Assembly: GCF_026151205.1 (NCBI RefSeq)
Contig: NC_087080.1
Location: 13,401,337 to 13,465,336, forward strand
Length of the DNA: 64,000 nt
Direction: 5' to 3'
Source: Bolinopsis microptera
Lineage: Eukaryota > Ctenophora > Tentaculata > Lobata > Bolinopsidae
Numbering within the stretch: position 1 is the stretch's first letter; the number at the start of each line of letters is the position of its first letter. Under the pieces are notes generated by a model, which was not told where the DNA came from, ran no database searches, and was given only the letters and a program-made list of their open reading frames with translations. Shown here one piece after another: positions 1 to 10,627 of this stretch. A program made the position numbers and the translations under genes.

Positions 1-327
1 GTTTACATCTCAATCGTCTGATCGTTTAATTTGTTAATTAATTACTGTACTACCAGCTTCGAAGAAAGAGGAAAATTATTTCATTAAAACATTACGCTGA
101 TGTGATAGTCAAAATAGCATGTCTTGAGTATTAACTTTGGTTAATTCGTTCGGGAAAATAATTGAACTAGTGGGATTTTTCTTGTCGAAACATGTCCCAC
201 GATCATGTGGCAGTGAATTGTTTAAAGAGGTGAGATTGTCAATAGATAATTTGTGTAAAATTACTGATGTTTGAACAAATAACCCGGATATCAGTGCAAT
301 TGTTTAAGGATAAGTTAATCAGCAAAC

Positions 328-2227
328 CTTGAGAGTAGCCACACTCCCGCTTTTAACTGCAGCATGTAAGGGTGTCATGCCCGTGTCCTTTACTCTGAAG
401 TTCATTCTATCTGGATTACCTTCTAACAGGTATGAAACCTGTGCGGTAAAAGAAGATAATTTTCAGAACATTCTTTTTAATTTAACAGCTGTCTTGAGCT
501 CTGTTTTTTGTGGTCGATGTGAGATGAATACACAAGATATCAGTTATACAGTTATTATACTCGTACAAAAATCTTGTAAATAATTTTTGGCTGGAAATCT
601 AAAATCCTATCCAATATCCGTGTGCGAATGTTGAACACAGTGCAATACTGTAATATGTTTATGATATCACGTTTACCTTGGCAGTGTCCCCTTTAAGGGC
701 GGCGTAGTATAGAGTCTGATTGTTGAATCTGTGGTTATATTGATTGTCTCTGGGAAAGTGTAACTCAATCATTTTCGGGAAAAAAACTATGTTTCATTTG
801 AACTTTGCATTCATCAGCAAAACACAGTGCATTTAGTTCTCAAGATCAAAAATTAAAACGGGTTATTGTAGAAACTGTTCCAGTACCTGTAAAACAACTG
901 TCATTAATATTCAAACTCACTGTTTAGAATTAGTATCAAGTTTGCGTCTTTTAGCACCCTCATCCGGCTCCGAACCCCCCTCCTCCTCCAGCGTGACTTG
1001 TTGGGGAGAGTCAGGTTTAGGTTCCACCACTACAGGCAGGGGCTGCATTCCACCTGTACTGAGGGCTTTGTGGGGGGATCTCATGGGGGAACCATGGGGA
1101 CTTGTGCACTGAGGGGTTATGTGACGTAACTGTCAGATACTTATAATGGGGATATATCTTAAACATGGAGATAAAACTGGTTTTATAAAGATAATGTTAT
1201 TCGTATGATGATTGAACATGCATGAGGTGAATTAGATATGAACGTGAGCTATAATCAGGGTTTTCATTGTTTAAATTTTCCAAGCTGTATTATGAGTGCT
1301 TTGAAAAATACTTTTAACTCACCACAGACCGCTCAATATTTTTCTCTTCCTCACCGTCACTGTCATCAAGGGTTATTGGGGCCTCCGAGGAGCCCTGCTC
1401 CACATCAATCACCGGAGGTTTGTGTTTTAGACAACTTGTACACATTCTGTAGGTCGTAAATTGTTACTCCTCAATTTTATGCAAAATAAAATAATAACAA
1501 TAAATCGGAGAAGTTTACTAGATCAATTGGTATATTTCATGACTACATTTGATGGCACAATGGAACAGAGAAGAAGCTGCCACGATTTAACTTGAAATAA
1601 GAAATTGATTCGATAACTGTCAAATGGCTGCCTAATGTTGCAGAGTAAGCTATTAAGTATTGAGGCAGTTAAAATATTAAACCAAATAATCATACCTTTG
1701 GTGTCTGAATGGTACTGGAAATTTGAAATAGCCCCCAGCCATGGGTCTCCGGTTGTCTGTGATGGGGCCTTGTGACTGGGTTAATTGTGAGGAGGGTGAG
1801 GGTTGTTGTTGAGCTTGCTGTCCTGTGTTCAGACTGATGTTGATATTAAACTGCGGGGTCTGCAAAGAAGGGATTGTAAGCGCAAGCTTGAGTATAATAT
1901 AACAAAGGTTATCATAAATATTTAACAATCATCTTCAAAGGACTGAACTGTTATAGTGTTATCAGTACATGAAATATTATACCATGTTTGATGATAAATA
2001 GATGACAATAACTTACTAACCTGTTGAATGGGTTGATTTGGATGAGAAATGGCAGCTGCAGCAGCAACAGGGGGATTGGGGGCTACCTCATTAACTGACA
2101 CAGTGCTGTTAGCATCACTCTTATCTTGGATAACACTAACTACTGGGGTCACTGCTGCAGTGGGCTTCTTAATAGGGAGGATGTTGTTGACGTTTGGACT
2201 CACTACATTGGTAGGCGGCTCTGTCAT
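328..2227 (-). CDS. Ankyrin-repeat protein with SUMO-interaction-like motifs (3' end outside window)
   Basis: Not identified by name. Six spliced exons: 2021-2227, 1696-1859, 1323-1446, 921-1108, 677-749, 328-438; every junction is GT-AG and phases agree (0,2,0,2,0). The start is the first ATG of the first exon (2225-2227). Residues 1-125 are Pro/Gln/Val-rich and low complexity. Exon 3 encodes MCTSCLKHK, then PPVIDVE and PITLDDSDGEEE, which fit hydrophobic-plus-acidic SUMO-interaction motifs. Exon 4 ends in a basic KRRK, a possible nuclear signal. Exons 5-6 encode ankyrin repeats (QTLYYAALKGDTAK, then TGMTPLHAAVKSGS). The layout of a long disordered N-terminus before ankyrins recalls EHMT/G9a or other nuclear ankyrin proteins, but no SET domain is in the window. 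The gene continues past the left edge after residue 37 of exon 6. Confidence 0.75.
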
Positions 2228-2399
2228 TCTGAATTAATTTTATACTAATCATAGAGTTTACATGAAACTTAATCATATAATCATGCTCCTAGTTAGTATA
2301 GTGATTCAGACTTGTTTGCGAAGTTCCTGGAGATCAATCATTTTTCAAGCTTGAACCCACAAAAACACTCTTCAAGGAGACTGAAATTCTTTCTGTTCA

Positions 2400-4357
2400 C
2401 AATCGGTACTCATACCAAATTCAAAATCTTCCAACGACCTATGTCACCTTGCGGATAATCAATAACTTCCTGTTATCTCGCAAAGTACGGCTGAGGGTTG
2501 ACAACAGTCTCGGATTCCAACGCTCATGTGGATGGTTTGGGCTTCCCCAAGGCTCTGTCCTTGCACCTCTGCTATTTATCCTCTACATCTCGGATATGTT
2601 ATGTAAGGACCAGCTTCCACTGGAATGCAGCTCTAACTCAAGTCTATTCAAATATGCGGACGATGGAAGCATAGCAGTATCCCACATGGATCCTATATAT
2701 GTGCTCACCGGATAATGCAGCTGATGTGCAAATACCTTCATGTCTGGTGCAGTAAATGGAAACTAATCCCGAACTGTGATAAAAACAAAACTGAGTGCAT
2801 AATGATCGCACCAGCATCCTCAACTGCACCTGATGTCACAACCTTAAGTCCGTTAATTATTGGCAGCAGACCCATAACCTATACCTATCAATCAACTGTT
2901 CTCGGATTAACAATCGACAACAAGCTCACATTCAAGGGTCACGCAAAATTCAAACTCAAGCAATGCTGGTTTGCCTGGCACAGGATCACCCAAAACTCCA
3001 CCCGCCACAGAGGTCTGAATACAAGCTCACTCAGAATGCTCTTCAAAACAGTGGTACTCACAAAACTTCTATATGCTGCTCCTATATGGCTAAAAGATAA
3101 CCTCGACACTTTCAAAGACTTTTATGCCAGGGTCCTCTTGAAGATAAGTGGGGCCACTCACCATCCTCCCAAAGATTTGACCTCTGTTGCGCTTGGGATT
3201 CCACCCCTTGAGATATCCTACAAGATGGTCATTATAAAATTTGTAATAAAAGCACTTACAAGTGACCCATTTATACAAGGGCTCATCTTGCAGCTAGAGG
3301 AGGCAAAGGCCCACCGATACCACCACCATATTGACGAGATACGTAAGTTTCTAACGTGGAAAACTGGGTCCAAAGAACTAAACAGAAGCAAAATAGACCT
3401 TCTGACTAGTGTCCAGAACGATGTTGTCAGCTACTCAAAAGAATTTAAATAATCCGCTTCATTGAGTTTACTTGGAATAAACATCTCCTGCTGAACCCAA
3501 GAATAAATCAGAGTGAGGGTCAGATACTGGATAATATTGATGAAAGGAGCAAACGATTATTTCCTCGCTACTCAAGCAGAAACACGGATACTAAGGTTAT
3601 GTCTCTCCTACATGGCCATGACATCACCTTTGCAGCCTTCCAGGCAAGGGTAGCCAACAACTGCAACCCTCAGTGTCCAAATTGTAAGGTATTGGACACC
3701 AATTATCACAGACTCTTCTACTGTCCACTGTGCAGCTGCTCTTACAGGGAAACCCTGCAGGACCATTCCTTTAATGACCAACCATCATGGTCTATCTTAA
3801 GAGATGATAGTGATAACAGCATCACTGCCTTCCGCTCTCTAGTACAAATTGCCATTGGTGAACTATCATAAAGATGATCATTATAGTTATAGTGCTCATC
3901 TCTTGTGACATTTATTCTTCTTCAGCCTCTACTACTCACTCTACTGCCTCATCTTCTGAACATCATTATCTTTAGTATAGTTGAGGATTCTCAACACCCA
4001 CTTTCAAGTTGAGTACTCTCGACCCACTTAGTCCACATGCCTTGCAAACTTACAGCACGGTATTTGTAATGATCTAAGTTCCTAATACTCGCCAAAGATG
4101 GTTCCTCTAGTCAACCGTAGGAGAAGAGAAAGCTCAACAACAAATTAGATGGCTGCATTTTGTTTTCATTTTATTAGGTCCTAGTATTTATTCCTATTGT
4201 CTTAAAGTTTTAAGAGAACTCACCTTAAATTATTTTAATGCAGTCACTCAGATAAGTTTATATCAGGACAATTCAATAAAGAAACATACTCTGCCCACAA
4301 TAAGGGGCCATAATTGTTTCAATTATGTAACTGTATAGAATTATTATTATTATTATG
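2400..4357 (+). mobile_element. Degenerate non-LTR retrotransposon (LINE) with reverse transcriptase
   Basis: The reverse-transcriptase core is readable at 2449-2715: GLPQGSVLAPLLFILYISDM and the catalytic-box block FKYADDGS. The frame breaks at 2713-2715 and continues in another frame at 2715-3452 (thumb/connection, including TVLGLTIDNKLTFKGH). A third block at 3599-3871 has a C-terminal CPNC...H...CPLC zinc-knuckle-like cluster. No endonuclease domain is present, so the copy is 5'-truncated. A short ATT microsatellite at about 4339-4356 may be the 3' tail. Frame breaks and stops mean it is not functional. Confidence 0.8.
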
Positions 4358-5149
4358 TCACCTTTTGATAAGCACAGCATCCCATTTTGGAAATCAACTC
4401 TCAAGCCAACTTCTCTCTGGAACAACATGGCTCCAATATTCAAAATACCAGACTATTAGTTAAAAGTAAGCCTAGTTGAAGATAAACTAAAGTGAGCACT
4501 TCTTCATAACCAACACAGAAATTTATAATTTTTACTATATAGGAAGTTGGTTCATAAACTAATTTTCTTTGGACCGAATAGAGAGCAGAGAAAAGTTGTC
4601 TTCATTGAAATCCTCCTGAAAAAGACTCCTTTCAAAATAACAATTTCTTCGTGGCTGTCACTTTTTAACAGCAGCATGAAGCAATTTACTTTCATCTAGG
4701 GCACTTAGATAAATACATAAGATTTAGGAAAAGAAGAGCTGTTACAGGAAAAATAAATGTGCTCAAAATGACAACCCAAAACAGCAACAAGTCAAATCTA
4801 ATTTCGGAAAAGGTTCCATCATTGTTTCGCATGTTCTACTGTTAGATATGAATATTATTAGGGATCGTTCACACATTACTTAATCATTAAGGGGGTTAAC
4901 ACTTAGCTGATTTATTTAACTTTTCTCCATTGTATAGATTAAAATACACAATTGCATTGTCACATTTTTAGGACTTTTCCATTTTCTAACATTTAATTGT
5001 TATTTTGAATTATTTCCGGATAAAATTTCACAAAAACTGAAAACTTATATGTTATAAAAGTTATACAACAGCTCAAGTCTCAACCTGCTCAGTCTGACTA
5101 ATTGGGAATTTAAACTCTTGATGTTATAAAAGTTTTACAATAACATCAA
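4358..5149. other. Intergenic AT-rich DNA, no gene seen
   Basis: I see no exon with consistent splice sites or coding bias here. A TGTTATAAAAGTT motif occurs twice near 5050 and 5120. Confidence 0.4.
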
Positions 5150-5539
5150 TTAATTAGTAAATGGAAAGGAAAAAATAAACTGTTTCAGTTTGTGAAGAAA
5201 ACGGGATCTACGCTTAGATCTCGCCTCGTTACATCTAAACAGCTTGCCTTAGGTGCTAAACATGGTAAAACTGAACCCTGTCACAGAAGAAACTGCAAGT
5301 GTTGTAAAATGATCATGAATAAGGACTCCATCACATCAAATGGCAAAAAGATCAAATCAGCCCCTGGTTGTTGCAAGACCTATAACATCATCTATCTTGT
5401 ACAGTGTTCGATTTGTAAGAAAAACTATGTGGGTAGGACTATTAATAGCTTGCATAAAAGGATGGACGGACACAGGTCCAAATTTTATGAAATCGTTGAT
5501 GGTAGAGCATTTGATATTACTAGTGATGAGTATAGCCTA

Positions 5540-7463
5540 CAGCAATAGCAGCAAATCTGGGGAAACTTTGAAATACACCACTTTGAAGCATTTGACCACC
5601 CCTTAAAAATCACAAATTATGAATTCTAGTAATCTGAATATTTACATAGGTCCAAAAATGTCATAGCTTCATGATAGTGCAACGAAATAAATCCCAGAAC
5701 ATTTTGGTGCTGAGTTAGGTGGTTAAGTAGTCGAAATATGACTGATTTGTCAGTGGACATTTTTTTGTACTTCTAACACTCAAACCCTTACTACACTGAA
5801 GATATGAGTGTTACAGTTAAAATTGATGGTCATTATTGAACAGAAACGGTTCATTGACACATGGTTGAAGAAAGAAATTAAAAAGGTTAATAAATGTGGT
5901 ATGTGGAGTGGTTTATATGTGTTTATGTTACAGTGTATGCGTGCGCGCGCGCGCGTACTTAACCATCTGTAGGCCAACATATTTAGTTTATGCTTAATTT
6001 CTTTATATATTATGTCACCACTAGAGTGCCCAATACTTTTAGTGAAGGTCTAATGTAAAACGGTTAACCACCAACTTTGGTATATCAAAAACCCCCAAAA
6101 GTGTATGCGTGCGCGCGCGCGCGTACTTAACCACCTGGAATGGCACAGCATTGAGATATCACCATAATTCCAAAAGCAGAGTACACCATCCAGGTGCCCA
6201 AAACTTTTGGCTATGGTCCCAATACCATAAAACCTTAGATGTGGCCATAATGTGGTTAAAACATGTTGATTTTGGACCTTCGGTCAACAGAAGCCATCAC
6301 AAATTAACCATTATTCAGCACAATCTGACCTTTTGGTGCCTTATTTTGTTTTGATATTTGATTATGAGAGATAGCTGAAGGATAATAAGTGATTTTGAAG
6401 ATAATGCAACAAAATTTGTGGCCGTATGGCGGTTAAAACGACCAAAAACACTGATTTTGGTCAATTTTAGACCTTTATTAACCATGATGGATGCAACATA
6501 GGACTCAGCAATGTTTCTGGTCATATAAATGAGCAGGTAGTTATATCTAGATAATGTAGCATGGCCAGCTATAGCTTTACAAAGATAATATGTGCTCTAA
6601 AAATGGTTAATTAGTGCAAATATAGGGTATTTTCGAGACATTTTAACCACCTTAGCTGCACATTGATCGGAATGCATGAACTTGGGGTCAAATATGCATT
6701 TGCAAACAAATATACACTCATTTGGATAGCAAACCATTATCTGAAGTTCATATTGTGGTTAATTTTCACTTTAATAGATGCCTTGTTCAACAGCCTAGCA
6801 AGTAATATAGCCCTTTTAACCACTTTTATGACAACATTTCTTGATAACTTTTATCAAGACCCTTCAAATGTCCTTTGTTGACCATAAAATGTTGATTAAA
6901 ATCATCAATAATGTTTTGATTGGTGGTTAACAACAAATTTTGACATTTTAACCATCTTTTTAGCACTTTTTACGAATATTAACCACCTCAAATCAACCAT
7001 ACTATTAAATTGCACATTTGTGATAAAAAATTATCATCCATGCACAAATGAACAACCACCACTATACATCTATAATCAGAGCAATATTTATAGCTCACCG
7101 TTCATCTTCAATTTAACCACCATTAGGACCACAAAATGCCCCCCATGAGGTTTGAAAACTTTTGTGATAGTTGCACCATGATATGATCTCAATATAATGA
7201 CTACTCAGTTCATAATATCATATCTAAAAATGGTGGTTAACCCTAAAACTGGTATTTTAACCACCATAGTGGCCACATGGATGACCCATTAACCACAATT
7301 ATTCAACATAACCGTACTGCAGTGTTTTGTGCACCAGAAAAACATCACTCCAACATTGAGATTAACCACAATAAGCTGCAACATAATGTTGAAGTCAACA
7401 TACTCAAATTGTGTGAAAAAAGTCAATGTCCACCAAGTTTCCCCAGATTTGCTGCTATTGCTG
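5540..7463. mobile_element. 1,924-bp TIR DNA transposon, non-autonomous, inserted in the Penelope element
   Basis: The left end begins CAGCAATAGCAGCAAATCTG at 5540 and the right end is its exact inverse ending at 7463; the perfect terminal inverted repeat is 29 bp. Both ends are flanked by CCTA (5536-5539 and 7464-7467), a 4-bp target duplication (3 bp, CTA, is possible). Removing the element restores the Penelope frame, which proves both ends. No transposase is encoded. Superfamily not assigned: 3-4 bp duplications occur in several (Harbinger, Chapaev, Sola-like). Confidence 0.88.
5700..7400. repeat. Decayed ~170-bp tandem array inside the TIR transposon
   Basis: The two units starting about 5933 and 6102 share the same GTGTATGCGTGCGCGCGCGC head (spacing about 168 bp) and a block reading CACCA..GGTGCCCAA.ACTTTT. 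Later units are recognised by a GGTTAA near one side and TTAACCA 25-60 bp further, at about 6255/6305, 6429/6478, 6605/6646, 6758/6817, 6925/6952 and 7232/7258. Start-to-start spacing is about 153-176 bp. Units are strongly diverged. Confidence 0.65.
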
Positions 7464-7675
7464 CCTAGGAGTCCACTTGATTGACCACGGTTTAGGAGTA
7501 CATACAGATTTTAATGAAACTTTTAGAACTTTTATTTTAGAGAATTGCAGTCCCAGTACACTTGAAGTAAAAGAAAATAACTACATACATTTGCTTAATT
7601 CTCTTAGACCTTTTGGCCTTAATACTGTCAATCCCTTTGGATTACCTATATTCCATAAACCTTAATATGATCTTT

Positions 7676-8270
7676 TTACCTTTTTCGGATTCTTAATTTT
7701 GTAACGGTTTGAGTTTCACTAACCTTTTAACATTTTTTAGGTTCAATGTCACTGGAGATGACTACAATCGAAATATATTTGGCAAGAATCTGAATGTTTT
7801 CAGTGTTGAAAGTTTAGTTTCTTAAATCCTGGAGTACTCATTCGTGTCCCTGATATTTGGGTTAATTCTAACTCTCCAATTAGTAAATGCTATTGTGGGC
7901 AAAAAGACGTGTTTTCTGTTGACCATTGTTAATGATCTGGCCCGGCGCGCACTACTTCGAAGAAATTTAGACGAGTTACATCCGTCAAGTTTTCTGCCAT
8001 GAGTTTGAAGATCTAACCATTAATTGGACACAATAGTATGAAGTTTAACTTTAAGGATATGATCAAGAATATGTTTAAAAATATAAATATGACCTTATTA
8101 GTCACGTGCTATACGTACCAATGCGCGTTTTAAACGTTGACAGTTTATAACTTTTAGGCCAATAAAGTAATTATATATTCATATTTTGTCAGTTGCTCTA
8201 TCCAGAGCCCTTTTGCTTGTTAATGGCAGTAGCGCGCGACCGCCGCTATTTACTTCTGAAACTGGAAACA
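7676..8270. other. AT-rich intergenic DNA, no gene seen
   Basis: No coding signal. A short block at about 7963-7983 (GAAGAAATTTAGACGAGT) recurs at about 63478-63496, so it belongs to a dispersed repeat. Confidence 0.4.
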
Positions 8271-8965
8271 GGCTTTACTAATTCGCTCGCCCAAAAATTT
8301 CACGTGACTTTGGTTTTTATGGTTTTGCAGCCGTACAGAACAGTTTTATATAAACCCTTATCCCAACCCTAACCCTAACCATAACCCTTGTAGCGCGATG
8401 CATTACTGTGCCGCGCCGCGCACTCAATGAGGCTTCTCGCAGATCGGATAGATCCGCGAAATGCGTTACTGTGCCGCGACGAGCTGCCATGAATTGACAT
8501 CGTCAATTAACCATACCCAGCAAACCCTACCAGCCGGGGAATATCTCCAAAAGTAAAATAAATAGAACCTTCCGGTTTTCAACAAAATGTCCGTCTCGTA
8601 AATTTAAAGGAGGCTCCCTAGGAGCACAATTGGGAACAACTTAGATTCTGAATTAAACCGAAAAGTTTGATTTTTGGCTTAATTAAAGATCGCAGCTTTT
8701 AAACTTTGCAAAGTCATGTCGTTGTCAAGACTACTAAACTAAATGCAGCGTGTGAAAGGTAAACTCGATGTGACGCGCGACGCCAAACGTGCTGTTGAAA
8801 ATCTATTACCTCTAGCAAGCCCAGCAGGCGGTAAGATTTTCTGGGTAATCCCGAAGCTAACCATAACCCGTACCACAACCCGCTAACCCTAACCCGAGCC
8901 CTAAACAATCGAATTCGTATTTTATTAGCCTGTCACGTGACCAAAACGGTTTTTGCCCATAATTT
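8271..8965 (+). mobile_element. MITE copy 1 (TTAGGG-like core), split by an insertion and 3'-truncated
   Basis: 8271-8390 matches the left half of the better copies at 11996-12374 and 63636-63980 (CTCGCCCAAAAATTTCACGT, then CCCTAACCCTAACC). The middle part resumes at about 8851-8965 (CGAAGCTAACCATAACC through CTGTCACGTGACCAAAACGG) and is then lost. About 460 bp of GC-rich sequence (8391-8850) separates the halves, so a second element probably landed inside the first. Confidence 0.6.
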
Positions 8966-10300
8966 TGTTGCGATATGCCCAATGCCAACAAAATTAAGTT
9001 GCTAAAAAGTTTTTAAAAACATGGTTTTTGGCCTATATTTACAATTTTTGCCCAAAATAAATCGGACTTTTCATTTCAAAACAATTTTTAATCGATTCGA
9101 CGGTAAAAATTGCGTTTAGAGAAAGGTGTATCTGGAGTCCTTAGCTTGCTCTAACCAGAGCCCATGAGCCCGTTCGCTTGCAGTAGCGCTTGTGAAACAA
9201 GCGCGTCATGCAGTACGCGTATACACATGGCTATGTGAAGTCCTTAGCGTATCGAGCAGAAACATGCCCGTATAGTAAGACACAGGGAGGCTTCACCTAA
9301 CCATGTGCTTTCGCGCCACTTCGGGCGCGCTTGTTGTGAGGCGGGCGCGCGCTACTGCAAGTGCAAGGGCTCTGGATAGAGCAACAGGGAGGCTATAATT
9401 GTCATTATACGTTGTATTGTGTATGACCCGCCGCACACGAGTGCGCGGCTCCCGGCCCACTGTATCGTCAGGACGATACGGCTCGCAAATTATTTGACAC
9501 CCACCATAGTGAAACGACGGTGGGGGTCGCAACGTGATACAAGGCTATAAAAGTGCAAAGAAACTGCTGCTAACTGTACACTGCATATAATAGCTGTGTT
9601 ACTGGGTGTTACTGGGCCGCGCTCAGCCTGTCCACTGTCATTCCGCCGAATCTCTATTTTATGAACATAATAGCATAAGGTCCCCAAGTAAAGCTAGGTG
9701 GTAGGGGGTATTTGTAGATTTATAACCTACCAGGACTTGTAGGTTTACAACCTACCAGGACGCGCGCCGAGTTGGACTCGTCGACGGTCCTGATTAGTTT
9801 GAAACAAATATTTTACATTAAGTATCACCTGTTAAATATCGAAATTGATCGATATAGCTATATAGTGATGAAAATGGGGCAAAATACGCTGCTTTTAGCT
9901 GTAACATAATGTCGGATGGTTGGATAATGCTTTAAATTTTTCGGGCAGTTTTCTTGTAAATTTATAAATATTAACATTACTGCCTTATTGGGCCGCGCTC
10001 AGCCTGTCATTCCGCCGAATCTCTATGCTCTATTCATATGTTTATGAGCATGATAGCCTGAGGTCCCCAGGTAATTCATATAAGTATTAACAAAGCGATC
10101 GTTTGATTCATATCATTGATCATGATGTCAATCCTTCGCATCTCGCCGATCTGCATACGTGGTTGCGAGAAGATGCGCGGCACGGCCCAGTAGTGCATCG
10201 CGCTACAAAGCGATCGTGTGATTTAATTGGCCATTGTAGGTTTATATTTATAACCTACTTATAACGCGAGCGCTGAGTTGCTTCGCGCAAGTGATGCAAC
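8966..10300. repeat. Cluster of GC-rich dispersed repeats
   Basis: Several short elements recur. GGGCCGCGCTCAGCCTGTC...TTCCGCCGAATCTCTAT occurs at about 9610-9660 and 9990-10030, each followed by AGGTCCCCA. The block TAACCATGTGCTTTCG at about 9299 recurs at about 63532. GTAGCGCGATGCA at 8392 recurs inverted at about 10190-10203. GTAGGTTTATAACCTAC-type palindromes occur at 9713-9760 and 10240. No gene. Confidence 0.55.
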
Positions 10301-10627
10301 TTTATAGTTATACTCAATACTGTAATATATATTATATAACTATTCATTGTGCTGTTAAAATGGCTGCCAGACTTTGGGGCCGAAGTGATACGATCCACCA
10401 TATACGTTAATTGACAATCTGTCCTTTATAACCGTTCCTCAGAAAAACCAAAAAGAAATGCAGCTCCAAGATAGTGATCCAGGCTTCTGAATCCTGGGCG
10501 GACGTATAACTGCGAGAAGTCAAAAGAAGATTCTTGAATATGAATTGCGGTTAAAATAAAAACGACACAATAATGATATCCTAACACAGTCTAGATGCTT
10601 TTGATAAAAACGATAACTTTAACCAGA

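Larger units (their letters stand above)
5160..7675 (+). mobile_element. Penelope-like retroelement 3' remnant with GIY-YIG endonuclease domain, interrupted
   Basis: The left part (about 5190-5539) encodes a Cys cluster (CHRRNCKCCK) and a GIY-YIG-type block, NIIYLVQCSICKKNYVGRT, followed by LHKRMDGHR. The reading frame stops where an inserted transposon begins, and resumes at 7464-7665 with GVHLIDHGLGVHTDFNE and the terminal block LLNSLRPFGLN typical of Penelope C-termini. With one copy of the CCTA duplication the two parts share one frame, so the insertion is younger than the Penelope copy. The reverse-transcriptase part is absent. Confidence 0.78.

Noticed and set aside
8360-8400. CCCTAACCCTAACC as a telomere or chromosome end
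   Set aside because: Only two to three units each, always inside the same MITE family.
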